A stretch of DNA of 64,000 nucleotides from the NCBI RefSeq assembly GCF_000444875.1, contig NC_021985.1, forward strand, positions 248,001-312,000. The letters are read 5' to 3'. Below the pieces are notes generated by a model, which worked only from the letters and a program-made list of their open reading frames with translations, was not told the DNA's origin and did no database searches. This document shows positions 1 to 7,860 of the stretch, piece by piece; the first letter of the stretch is position 1; the number at the start of each line of letters is the position of its first letter. The position numbers and the translations under genes were made by a program. This DNA comes from Streptomyces collinus Tu 365 (GTDB lineage Bacteria > Actinomycetota > Actinomycetes > Streptomycetales > Streptomycetaceae).

Positions 1-158
1 GCTACTGCGTGTCGGGACAGGACCCGGTGACGTATCCCACGATGGTCATCGGGCTGCCGCACTCCGGGAAGCACCAAGTCGCCCTGAAGGACGGAGTCTG
101 GGCCGAGTGCGACAACAAGGTGACCGTCACCCCGGTCTCGGCGGTCAAGCCATCCTGA
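1..158 (+). CDS. C-terminal end of an unidentified protein (partial)
   Basis: The gene enters from the left edge; the open frame runs from base 3 to a TGA at 156-158 and gives 51 residues ending in AVKPS. The segment has a balanced, protein-like composition with two cysteines and a beta-rich look (VTYPTMVIGLPHSGK, WAECDNKVTVTP), which would suit a small secreted or extracytoplasmic domain, but no family was recognised. It is followed by a strong pair of hairpins, consistent with the end of a transcript. The opposite-strand frame over the same bases looks like a shadow. Confidence 0.6.
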   Translation, partial: YCVSGQDPVTYPTMVIGLPHSGKHQVALKDGVWAECDNKVTVTPVSAVKPS

Positions 159-224
159 CCACCGCCTCCACAAAACGAGCAGCCTGCACGACGAGCGCCA
201 GGCTCTGACCCGCGCATTTACGAG

Positions 225-287
225 GACCTGCACATAAGTGCAGGTCGGCGACTCAGCGCACTTTCGGGTGCGCTGAGTCGCTGACCT
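225..287. terminator. two overlapping hairpins, probable bidirectional terminator
   Basis: A perfect 9-bp inverted repeat (GACCTGCAC/GTGCAGGTC, loop ATAA) spans 225-246. A second one with 19-nt arms and one mismatch (arms 242-260 and 269-287, 8-nt loop) follows. The two share bases 242-246, so only one can fully form at a time. They sit between the end of the left-edge gene and the next ORF start at 305. There is no U-tract, as is usual for actinobacterial terminators. Confidence 0.6.
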
Positions 288-304
288 ACGGTGATCAAAC
301 TCCG

Positions 305-827
305 ATGGACGACGTCCGGCACTTCGTGGCGGTGCTTGCCGCTCGGGTCCACGACGCGCACACCACCCGCGTCTGGGTGCCGCCCGGGCACGGCAGCTGG
401 GAGGCCTACTGCGACGTGGGCGACGTCGCGGAGCTGTTCACCCGCCGACTTGCCGCGCTCGCCGCAGCGGACCAGGCCCTGGATGAGGCCGCCGTGCGCG
501 CTGGGGTCCGCCAGGCCGTCCGTGATCCCCACCTCGCCGCCCCCGGCCGCCGCCCCGTCGACGGCCCCGACCGTCGCCGCGCTGCGCCGCGTCGTCGACG
601 AACTCGCCGCCAGCACCCACACGATCGGCGAGCTGATGCTCGGAGTCGCGCCGGTCTACCTCTCCGACGCCGATGCGGCCGACGCCGTCACCCTGCTCTG
701 TGAGGCGATCGGTGAGCACCTCGAGCACGGCCTCGCCGCTACTCCGTCTCCGGCGGCCGCCGCGCCCTGCACGGCACCGTCCTCTGACCGGCGCCGCTCA
801 AGGACACTCGGGCTGTGGTTCCGGTGA
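305..827 (+). pseudogene. hypothetical protein gene with an apparent frameshift
   Basis: Two reading frames look like one protein. From the ATG at 305 the frame reads MDDVRHFVAVLAARVHDAHT and stays protein-like until about base 540 (AVRDPHLAAPG), after which it becomes arginine-rich noise. The frame ending at 827 becomes protein-like at the same place (TVAALRRVVDELAASTHTIG, then DADAADAVTLLCEAIGEHLE). Joined, they make a helical protein of about 170 residues. The switch falls in a run of C/G triplets, so either a real indel or a sequencing error could explain it. No family was recognised. Confidence 0.5.
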
Positions 828-921
828 GGCGGTCCTGACGCCGTCGCCCACGTCGTCCCAGGCTCGTACTGGGCGGGGCGGAAGAACGGCGTCGACTGAC
901 CGCCGTCGCGTGAGGGGTGGC

Positions 922-1410
922 TCAGGGCGGAGCGTCGGACAGGGTGCCGACCGTGTAGGTGTCGTAGAAGTCGAGGAGGTCCTCCTCGGCTTCCAGCCAC
1001 ACCTCCGGCGGCATCCGGCAGACCAGGGCGGTCAGCCGGGTCAGGGCGGTCAGACCCGGCAGCCGGTCGGCCTCCTCGGTCAGCAGAGGCTCGGTGCCGG
1101 GCCACTCGACGGTCAGGGCACGCAGGCAGTCGTGCCGGGCGCGGTCCTCGTCGAGGGCCGGACGGCCGTCCGTGACGTGCCAGAGGCCCGCCGTCGGCAC
1201 CGGCCGACACGCGGCGACGAGGTGCCGCCGCAGTGCCGGTTCCGCGTCCACCCACGAGGCGGGCAGGGCCAGGTCGGCGAGGGCCGCCGCGGCCTTCTCC
1301 TCCGCCTCGGCCAGCCGGTCCGGGGCGATGCCCAGCACGGTCAGCCCGTAGGGGGGCTCACCGTGCCAGTGCAGCAGGCCGAGCACCTGCGGACCATGGG
1401 TCACACGCAT
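922..1410 (-). CDS. hypothetical protein
   Basis: A 162-residue soluble protein starting with ATG at 1410, preceded by a GGGATG-like ribosome-binding stretch. It has an acidic C-terminal half (EEDLLDFYDTYTVGTLSD) and two helical blocks (RLAEAEEKAAAALADLALPA; TALTRLTALVCRMPPEVWLE). There is no signal peptide or membrane segment. It is transcribed divergently from the ECF41 sigma gene, with 69 bases between the starts, so the two may share a control region. The family was not recognised, and the function is unknown. Confidence 0.6.
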   Translation of the reverse strand: MRVTHGPQVLGLLHWHGEPPYGLTVLGIAPDRLAEAEEKAAAALADLALPASWVDAEPALRRHLVAACRPVPTAGLWHVTDGRPALDEDRARHDCLRALTVEWPGTEPLLTEEADRLPGLTALTRLTALVCRMPPEVWLEAEEDLLDFYDTYTVGTLSDAPP

Positions 1411-1479
1411 ATCTCATCCCATCCCTTCAGGTACTGCAGACCCGATGCAGCACTCGGCATCTCACCCTAGGATCGGCGC

Positions 1480-2421
1480 ATGGCCTTGATCACGCGTGAC
1501 GTCGACCGGTTTCAGGCCGTCAGGCCCCGCCTTGAGGCCATCGCCTACCGGCTCCTCGGCTCGGCGAGCGAGGCTGAGGACGCCGTACAGGAGACGTTCC
1601 TGCGCTGGCAGGCGGCCGACGTCGAGCGGATCGCGGTGCCCGAGGCATGGCTGACCAAGGTGCTCACCAACCTGTGCCTGAATCAGCTCGCTTCGGCACG
1701 CGCACGACGAGAGAGCTATGTGGGGCGGTGGCTTCCCGAACCGCTGCTCGCCGGGGACCCGATGCTCGGCCCGGCCGAGACCGCCGAGCAACGGGAGTCG
1801 GTGTCCTTTGCCGTCCTGGTCCTGCTGGAGCGCCTGTCCCCCAACGAGCGGGCGGTGTACGTGCTGCGCGAGGCGTTCGACTACCCGCACCGGGAGATCG
1901 CGGAGATCCTCGGCATCACCGAGGCGGCCAGCCAGCAGACTTACCACCGGGCCAAGAAGCACGTCACCGGGGCCAAGGCGCGCACCGAGATCGACGAGGC
2001 CGCCGCGCGCAGGATCGTCGAGGAATTCCTGGCCGCGGCGACGAGCGGCCGGACCGAACCCCTCGTGCGGCTGCTCACTCAGGACGCCGTCTCGGTCGGC
2101 GACGGCGGCGGGAAGGTCCCGGCCCGCGCGAAGGCGTTCGAGGGCGCGCTCGCGGTCGCCAAGTTTGTGCGCGGCCTGTTCAAGCCCAGCCCTGCCAAGC
2201 GAGCTCATGTCGGCGGCGCGCCCGAGATCTATGCCACGACGGCTTGTGGCGAACCGGCCATCGTGGCGGTGGTGGACGGCCGGGTCGTCGGTATCACCTG
2301 CCTGGAAGTCACTGCGCAGGGCATCGTTGCTCTGCGCAGCCAGGTCAACCCCGACAAACTCGTCCGTGCGACCGGCCAGTGGGCTACCGCGGACCACGGG
2401 GATGCCTTGTACACCCTCTGA
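1480..2421 (+). CDS. ECF41-type RNA polymerase sigma factor with C-terminal SnoaL-like domain
   Basis: 313 residues. Sigma region 2 occupies about 10-80 (RLLGSASEAEDAVQETFLRW, then PEAWLTKVLTNLCLNQL) and region 4 about 115-165 (LSPNERAVYVLREAFDYPHR, then HTH residues EIAEILGITEAASQQ). A SnoaL_2-like domain follows (about 180-300). This fused regulatory domain defines ECF41, as do the WLPEPLL and NPDKL motifs seen here. ECF41 factors have no classical anti-sigma; the C-terminal domain controls activity. Known ECF41 genes neighbour an oxidoreductase, epimerase or carboxymuconolactone decarboxylase; here a flavoprotein oxidoreductase follows 113 bases downstream. Confidence 0.93.
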   Translation: MALITRDVDRFQAVRPRLEAIAYRLLGSASEAEDAVQETFLRWQAADVERIAVPEAWLTKVLTNLCLNQLASARARRESYVGRWLPEPLLAGDPMLGPAETAEQRESVSFAVLVLLERLSPNERAVYVLREAFDYPHREIAEILGITEAASQQTYHRAKKHVTGAKARTEIDEAAARRIVEEFLAAATSGRTEPLVRLLTQDAVSVGDGGGKVPARAKAFEGALAVAKFVRGLFKPSPAKRAHVGGAPEIYATTACGEPAIVAVVDGRVVGITCLEVTAQGIVALRSQVNPDKLVRATGQWATADHGDALYTL

Positions 2422-2426
2422 CCGCA

Positions 2427-2482
2427 TGTGACGCGCTTCACATCCTGGCCTTGTCAGGAAACGCCGGGCTGTCTGGTTCAAG
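2427..2482 (+). promoter_or_regulatory. conserved upstream element of the oxidoreductase, probable ECF41 promoter
   Basis: The order TGTGAC, 19 bases, TGTCAGGAA, 6 bases, GGCTGTC, 4 bases, TCAAG occurs here and, with identical spacing, upstream of the second oxidoreductase on the other strand (6170-6225). Sequence between the blocks is not conserved. ECF41 promoters are known to carry a TGTCA-type -35 and a GTC-containing -10, so the TGTC/GTC blocks are good candidates. Which block is -35 and which is -10 is inference. Confidence 0.6.
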
Positions 2483-2534
2483 GTGCGAAACCGCGCAAGA
2501 CAGCGGTGGAACCCTCGCAGACAGGAGCATCCCC

Positions 2535-3737
2535 ATGCAGCACCGCATCATCGTCCTCGGGGCCGGCTACACCGGAGCCGTCACCGCCGGCCGCCTCGCC
2601 AAGCGGCTGCACCGCGAGGACGTCACGATCACCCTCGTCACCCCCGAGCCCGACTTCGTCGAGCGCGTCCGGCTGCACCAGCTCGCGGTCGGCCAGGACC
2701 TCAGGCCCCGGCCGTTCAGCGAGCTGTTCGCGAACACGGGCGTGGAACTGAAGCTCGCGAGGGTCACCGGGGTGGACGTCGACCACAAGGCGGTGATGGT
2801 CACCCCGGCTGACGGCCCGGAAACGGAGGAACTGCACTACGACACCCTGGTGTACGCCCTCGGCAGCGGCTGGGACGACGGTGGCGTCCCCGGAGTCACC
2901 GAACACGCCTACGAGGTCTCCAGCCGCACCGGCGCCCTGCGCCTGCGCGAGCGCCTGGCCGACCTGGGCGCCGGCCGGCCCGTGGCCGTGGTCGGCGGCG
3001 GACTGACCGGCCTGGAGGCCGCTACCGAGATCGCCGAGGCCCGCCCCGACCTCGATGTCGCCCTGGCCGCCTCCGGCACCCTCGGCGACTGGCTCTCGGA
3101 CAAGGGCCGAGCCCACGTGGGGAGGGTGGTGGACCGACTCGGCATCACGGTCCACGAACGCGCCGTGGTCACCGCCGTGGGACCGGACGCCGTGACGACG
3201 GCCGACGGCCGGACAGTCCCCTCCCAGATCACGGTCTGGGCCACCGGCTTCGCTGTCCACCCCCTCGCCCAGGCCACCACGCTCGACCTCACCGACCGGG
3301 GCCAGATCCTGGTCGACACCACCATGCGCTCGGTCTCCCACGAGGACGTGTACGCCGTGGGCGACGCAGCGAGCGCGATCGGCCCGGGCGGCAAGCCGCT
3401 GCGGATGTCCTGCGCCTCGGGCGTCCCCATGGCCTGGCAGGCCGCCGACGCCATCGCCGCCCGTCTCACCGGCGCCAAGATTCCCCGTATTTCGATCCGT
3501 TACTACCAGCAGTGCATCTCCCTCGGCCGCAAGGAGGGCCTGATCCAGTTCGTCACCGCCGACGACCAAGCCCGCGAACGCGCCCTGACAGGCCGCGGGG
3601 CCGCCTTCTACAAGGAAATGATCTGCAAAGGGGCAGCCTGGGGCGTCGCCAACCCGACTGTGGGCATGCCCTCCAGGCGCCGGCGGGTCGTACAGCCGCA
3701 GGCCCGGATGGACGTACCGGCCGGGACAGTGGCCTGA
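2535..3737 (+). CDS. NADH dehydrogenase-like FAD/NAD(P) oxidoreductase (copy 1)
   Basis: 400 residues; ATG at 2535 has AGGAG ten bases upstream. An FAD-binding Rossmann motif lies at the N-terminus (VLGAGYTG), a second NAD-binding GxGxxG lies at about 145 (VAVVGGGLTGLEAATE), and a C-terminal FAD motif reads DVYAVGDAA. This layout is that of type II NADH dehydrogenase-like pyridine nucleotide-disulfide oxidoreductases without a redox-active CxxxxC. The substrate is unknown. It is probably the target of the ECF41 sigma encoded upstream. It resembles the gene at 4927-6135 along its whole length. Confidence 0.88.
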   Translation: MQHRIIVLGAGYTGAVTAGRLAKRLHREDVTITLVTPEPDFVERVRLHQLAVGQDLRPRPFSELFANTGVELKLARVTGVDVDHKAVMVTPADGPETEELHYDTLVYALGSGWDDGGVPGVTEHAYEVSSRTGALRLRERLADLGAGRPVAVVGGGLTGLEAATEIAEARPDLDVALAASGTLGDWLSDKGRAHVGRVVDRLGITVHERAVVTAVGPDAVTTADGRTVPSQITVWATGFAVHPLAQATTLDLTDRGQILVDTTMRSVSHEDVYAVGDAASAIGPGGKPLRMSCASGVPMAWQAADAIAARLTGAKIPRISIRYYQQCISLGRKEGLIQFVTADDQARERALTGRGAAFYKEMICKGAAWGVANPTVGMPSRRRRVVQPQARMDVPAGTVA

Positions 3738-3843
3738 CCCCCTCCGAGGCAGTCGGTGTCAAGGAGATCGCCGTGGCCCGGGCAGTCACAGTCCCCTAGG
3801 ACCTGTCACCCACGGCCTCAAGGAACTCCAGCGAGCGCGCAAG

Positions 3844-3939
3844 GTGATCAGTCCCGAGGATTTCAGCCAGCTCTTCCGTACCTTCGAGCACTCGGCATGG
3901 CACCTGGAGACGCGGGGCGGATGCGGATGCGCCTCCGAC
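3844..3939 (+). pseudogene. 5' remnant of a DUF6879-type gene
   Basis: A frame from GTG 3844 reads ISPEDFSQLFRTFEHSAWHL followed by ETR. That pattern (FxxLFxTFEHSAWRLETR) is the recognisable N-terminus of actinobacterial DUF6879 proteins, which are normally about 170-200 residues long and often sit beside XRE-type regulators. The similarity stops near 3936, and the sequence runs into the 3' end of the converging sigma gene. It is interpreted as a truncated leftover located exactly between the two mirror-image ECF41 modules. Confidence 0.5.
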
Positions 3940-3959
3940 CGCGAAGATCGTCGAAGGGC

Positions 3960-4925
3960 TCACCAGTGGGTGATCAGCGGCGCGTCCGGTTCGTGCTGCC
4001 GCCAGTCTTCGCTGAGGCGGACGAGGCGGGCGGGGGCGGCGATGCCCCGCACCGTCGCGATCTTGCCTCCTGCGATGTCGAACGTCACGGCTCCGACGAC
4101 CTGGTCGCCGATCACGAACAGAATGGCCGGGGCGCCGTTGACGAGCGCGTAGTGGACGGCGGGCGTGCCGCCGGCGAGTCGCCGTTTCGCGGGGGTGGGT
4201 CTGAAACCGGCCCGTGCGACGGCGGCGACGCGCTGCGCGGTGTCGAACTGCAGCAGCTTCTCGGACAGGCCGGCGCCATCGGAGATCGCGGTGGCGTCGT
4301 CGGTGAGCAGCGCGACCAGCCGTTCGGTGCGGCCCGAGGACGCGGCGGCGAGGAACGCCTCGACGATCCTGCGGGCGGATGCCGGATCGGCTTCTTCTCG
4401 GCCGCCGGGGCGCGCACCGGTGATGCGGCGTCTGGCCCGGTGGAGGTGTTGCTGGCTTGCGCCCTCGGTGAGGTCAAGGATCTCGGCGATCTCAGCGTGA
4501 CTGTGGGAGAACGCTTCGCGCAGGACGTAGACGGCCCGCTCGACGGGTGACAGGCGCTCCATGAGCGTCAATACGGCGAGGGAGACCGATTCGCGCTGCT
4601 CGAAGGTGTCGGCCGGCCCGAGCATCGGGTCGCCGTCGAGGAGCGGTTCGGGCAGCCAGGCACCCGCGCTGCGTTCGCGGCGGGCCTGCGCCGAGCGGAG
4701 CCGGTCCAGGCAGAGGTTGGTGACGACCTTGGTCAGCCACGCCTCCGGCACTTTGATCCGCTGCCGGTCGGCGGCTTGCCAGTGCAGGAACGCGTCCTGC
4801 ACGGCGTCCTCGGCGTCGACGGCGGAGCCCAGCAGCCGGTAGGCCAACGAGGCCAGCCGGTTCCGGCTGGCCTCGAACTGGCTGGTGTCGAAGCGATCGG
4901 GCGCGGTGTTGTCCACTCGGATCAC
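3960..4925 (-). CDS. ECF41-type sigma factor, second copy
   Basis: About 321 residues with the same plan as the first ECF41 factor: region 2 (RLLGSAVDAEDAVQDAFLHW), region 4 (LSPVERAVYVLREAF, then HTH EIAEILDLTEGASQQ), and a SnoaL-like C-terminal domain. The WLPEPLL motif is kept, but the canonical NPDKL motif is replaced by APARL and DGGGK by DGAGL, so the regulatory domain has diverged. GTG at 4925 lies one base past the stop of the upstream oxidoreductase, indicating translational coupling. A TTG at 4937 or GTG at 4916 are alternative starts. Confidence 0.88.
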   Translation of the reverse strand: MIRVDNTAPDRFDTSQFEASRNRLASLAYRLLGSAVDAEDAVQDAFLHWQAADRQRIKVPEAWLTKVVTNLCLDRLRSAQARRERSAGAWLPEPLLDGDPMLGPADTFEQRESVSLAVLTLMERLSPVERAVYVLREAFSHSHAEIAEILDLTEGASQQHLHRARRRITGARPGGREEADPASARRIVEAFLAAASSGRTERLVALLTDDATAISDGAGLSEKLLQFDTAQRVAAVARAGFRPTPAKRRLAGGTPAVHYALVNGAPAILFVIGDQVVGAVTFDIAGGKIATVRGIAAPARLVRLSEDWRQHEPDAPLITHW

Positions 4926-4926
4926 C

Positions 4927-6135
4927 CTAGGCGGCAACGCGAGGCGCCTTGTCGGCGGACGCGTGCGGCGCAGCGGCCAGGCGGTGCTTGCGCTTGGGCA
5001 GGCCGAAGGTCGGGTGTGAGGTGGTCCACAGCGACAACTTGAGGATGGCTGCCTTGATCCGCGCGGCCTTCCGGCCGCCCACGTACTTCGGCTTTGCCTG
5101 CCCTTCGTCGTCGACCATCTGCAGGATCCCGTCCCGCCGCCCGAGGCTGATGTGGTTGCCCAGGTACTCCAGCTTGGTGTTGGGGATCTTCCGGCCGGTC
5201 AGACGTCCCACGATCGCGGCCGTGGCCTGCATGCCGGTGTAGCCGGCCGAAGCGCAGGACATCGGCAGCGGGCGGCCGTTGTCGCCGACGGCGTGGGCGC
5301 TGTCGCCGACGGCGTAGACGTTCGGGTGCGAGAGGGACCGCATGGTGCGATCGACGACGATGCGGCCGTTCTCGGTGACGGTCAGCCCGCCGGCGGCGGC
5401 TATGCGGCTGACCGCGAACCCGGCCGTCCACACGGTTGCGTCGGACGCCAGGGCGGTGCCGTCGGCACACAGCACCCGCGTCGCCTCGACGGCTTCGACC
5501 ACGGTGTGCTCCAACACGGTGACGCCCAGCCGGTGGCAGGCCTGACGCAGGTGGCTGCGGGCTCCGACGGAGAGGGGGGCGCCCAGCTCGCCGCGGGCAA
5601 CCAGCGCCACCGACAGGCCGGGCCGCGTTTCGGCGATCTCCGTAGCGGTCTCAATGCCGGTCAACCCGTCGCCGACGACCAGCACACGCCCGCTTTCGGC
5701 CTGCCTGCCCAAGCTGTCCAGGCGCTCACGCAAGCGCATCGCCGAGGGTCGGCTGGCGACGTCGAAAGCGTGCTCGGCCGCGCCGGGGACACCGTGGTGG
5801 GCACCATGGCTGCCGAGCGCGTAGACAAGCGTGTCGTAGCCCAGCTCGCCCCCGCCGCCGGCGTCGGCCACGGCGACGACCTGGCGCTCGGGGTCGACGG
5901 CGGTGACACGGGCCAGGCGCAGCCGGACCCCCGTGCCCGCGAAGACGTCGGCGAGCTGGGGAGCCTCGATCTCCCGGCCGGCCGCGAGCTGGTGCAGCCG
6001 CAGCCGCTGGACGAAGTCCGGTTCGGCGTTGACCACGGTGATCTCGGTGTCCGCCGGGGACAACCGGCGGGCCAGGGTCCCCGCCACGTAAGACCCGGCG
6101 TAGCCGGCGCCGAGGACGACGATGCGGTGCCTCAT
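4927..6135 (-). CDS. NADH dehydrogenase-like FAD/NAD(P) oxidoreductase (copy 2)
   Basis: 402 residues; ATG at 6135 with GGAG upstream. The N-terminal FAD motif (VVLGAGYAGSYVAGTLARRL), second dinucleotide site (VLVVGDGLTGIETATEIAE) and C-terminal NVYAVGDSAHAVG match copy 1. In this module the oxidoreductase comes first and the sigma gene second. In copy 1 the order is reversed, so the two modules are not a simple inverted duplication. The family is type II NADH dehydrogenase-like; the electron acceptor is unknown. It is probably transcribed from the ECF41-type element at 6170-6225 together with its sigma gene, giving positive feedback. Confidence 0.88.
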   Translation of the reverse strand: MRHRIVVLGAGYAGSYVAGTLARRLSPADTEITVVNAEPDFVQRLRLHQLAAGREIEAPQLADVFAGTGVRLRLARVTAVDPERQVVAVADAGGGGELGYDTLVYALGSHGAHHGVPGAAEHAFDVASRPSAMRLRERLDSLGRQAESGRVLVVGDGLTGIETATEIAETRPGLSVALVARGELGAPLSVGARSHLRQACHRLGVTVLEHTVVEAVEATRVLCADGTALASDATVWTAGFAVSRIAAAGGLTVTENGRIVVDRTMRSLSHPNVYAVGDSAHAVGDNGRPLPMSCASAGYTGMQATAAIVGRLTGRKIPNTKLEYLGNHISLGRRDGILQMVDDEGQAKPKYVGGRKAARIKAAILKLSLWTTSHPTFGLPKRKHRLAAAPHASADKAPRVAA

Positions 6136-6169
6136 GTCTCGCTCCTGTCGGTTGGATTGCTCCCGGCGA

Positions 6170-6225
6170 CTTGAGCGGGACAGCCCCCCGATTCCTGACA
6201 GGAACCGCGTGTGGCATAGGTCACA
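6170..6225 (-). promoter_or_regulatory. conserved upstream element of oxidoreductase copy 2, probable ECF41 promoter
   Basis: Read on the minus strand this carries TGTGAC, TGTCAGGAA, GGCTGTC and TCAAG with exactly the spacings found at 2427-2482. It lies 35-90 bases before the ATG at 6135. Matching blocks in otherwise different sequence point to selection rather than recent duplication. Confidence 0.6.
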
Positions 6226-6260
6226 GGCCGAAAGGAGCGGTGGCGGCAGGGTCTTCAGGA

Positions 6261-6692
6261 CGGGGTGAGGACGTTGCCCGCCAACTCCTGGGAACACACC
6301 GCTGCCGCGCTGAAAGTCCAGGTGTTCGCCGCGTTCACGGGCTTGCCCCCCCCCACTGTCTGAAACGGGACGCGCTGGAGTTGGTCGTGAGCCGTTGGAA
6401 GCGGATGCAGGGCCGGAGCCGAAAGGCGCACCGAACGTCGTCCGGCGACCACCACACGACTGTTCTTCACCTCAGGCGGTGGCCCCGGCTCTGTGCGCAT
6501 GCCCGGTCTGGCCCGGCTCCTGGCCGTTGTCTTCGGCCGCCTCGATCGTGCTCGCGCTGATCACTTGGCTCGAGCCCCGTCCTGGCTTGATCACGGATAC
6601 GCGATACCTGAACATGGGGGCCTACCGGTACCGAGGCCGATCATGCTGGCAGGCCGTGCGGAGTACCTTGCATCTCGAGGCCCGCTTCCGCC
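6261..6692. other. gene-poor stretch
   Basis: All frames here have shadow-like arginine/proline-rich composition or lack starts with a ribosome-binding site. A C-run lies near 6348. No repeat, hairpin or recognisable remnant was found. It probably holds the promoter of the kinase gene that follows. Confidence 0.4.
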
Positions 6693-7541
6693 TTGCGGAG
6701 TCTCAGCCTCGCACCCGCTGTCCGAAGGGACTGCCCGTCTTTGGAAAGCCGACGCCTCCGCTGGGAAGATCTTCCCACCGCTGTCCAGAAAGCGGTCCTG
6801 GACCGGACCGGACCGGTCCTCGGCGCCCGGACCATGCCGAGCGGGAACAACAATGCGCTGGCCGCGCGGCTGCGCACCGCGCGGGGCGAGGTCTTCGTCA
6901 AAGGACTCCCCCGCGCACACCCCCAATTCCGGGCGCAGCAGTGGGAAACCGACCTGGGCGTCCATGTGGCGCCGATCGGGCCTCGATTGCTGTGGCAGGT
7001 GGAAGCCGGCGGGTGGAGCCTGCTGGGCTTCGAGTACATCACCGGCCGGCAGGCTTGCTACGCCCCCGACTCCCCCGACCTGCTCCTGCTCGCGCAGACC
7101 CTGACCGAACTCGCCGTGCGGCCTCTTCCGGCTGTCGCGCTCGAACCTGTCGAATGGCGCTGGGCCGAGCACGTGGACGATCCCGCGGACCTGGAGCGCT
7201 TCGCCGGTGCCACGCTGGTGCACACGGACCTGAATCCCGCAAACGTGCTCATCACCCAGGAGCGGTCGTGGTTGGTGGACTGGGCCTGGGCTGGGCGCGG
7301 TGCGGTCTGGCTCGACGCAGCCCTGGCCGTCATCTGGCTCCTCACCAGCGATCTGCACACCCCCGCCAGCGCCGAGGCGTGGGCTGCGCGCATGCCGGCC
7401 TGGCAGCAGGCCCCCGCCTACTCCCTCGATGTCTTCGCCGCGGCCAACGCGGCGAAGTGGAGTGCGATCGCCGAGAAAGAAGAGTGGGCGCACGGCCTTT
7501 GCCACGCCGCCCGGCTGTGGGCCGAGCACCGCATCCGCTGA
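6693..7541 (+). CDS. aminoglycoside phosphotransferase-family kinase-like protein
   Basis: Up to 282 residues. The catalytic loop LVHTDLNPANVLI contains the HxDxxxxN signature of the APH/choline kinase fold, followed by the metal-binding aspartate in SWLVDWAWA. An N-terminal lobe segment (VSA-like PSGNNNALAARL, GEVFVKGL) fits the ATP-binding strand-lysine. The true substrate is unknown; many Streptomyces carry similar orphan kinases not tied to resistance. The start is uncertain: the frame has no ATG/GTG near its beginning, TTG at 6693 or 6741 being possible, with conserved-looking sequence starting around RLRWEDLP. Confidence 0.72.
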   Translation: MRSLSLAPAVRRDCPSLESRRLRWEDLPTAVQKAVLDRTGPVLGARTMPSGNNNALAARLRTARGEVFVKGLPRAHPQFRAQQWETDLGVHVAPIGPRLLWQVEAGGWSLLGFEYITGRQACYAPDSPDLLLLAQTLTELAVRPLPAVALEPVEWRWAEHVDDPADLERFAGATLVHTDLNPANVLITQERSWLVDWAWAGRGAVWLDAALAVIWLLTSDLHTPASAEAWAARMPAWQQAPAYSLDVFAAANAAKWSAIAEKEEWAHGLCHAARLWAEHRIR

Positions 7542-7826
7542 GCAACCGGTCGCCGCACAGCGTCCGTCCAGGGACCTCACAGGACGCCCGGGGCGGGGAG
7601 CCGAAGGTGTTGCCCGCCAAGTCTCGCACCGACGATCGCGTGCTCCAGTCGCTCCGTCGGCGCCGCCTCTGAGGATGCATGCACGTCGGCACACGGCAGC
7701 TCTGTACGGGGGTGGGGGGCGAGCGGGCGGCTTCGCGAGATGGCGCCTCACAAAGCCGCACGCGATCACGACGAGCGCGCGCTGTGGGCCGGGGCTCGGA
7801 CCCGAGCGGGCTTGTGACCTTCATGA

Positions 7827-7841
7827 ACGGGGTGGCCCCGT
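7827..7841 (-). terminator. small hairpin downstream of the NHL gene
   Basis: ACGGGG-TGG-CCCCGT, a perfect 6-bp stem with a 3-base loop, lies 20 bases beyond the stop of the NHL-repeat gene and between it and the end of the kinase gene at 7541. The rest of 7542-7860 shows no convincing gene. Confidence 0.4.
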
Positions 7842-7860
7842 ACGGGATGTGGGTATGGGG

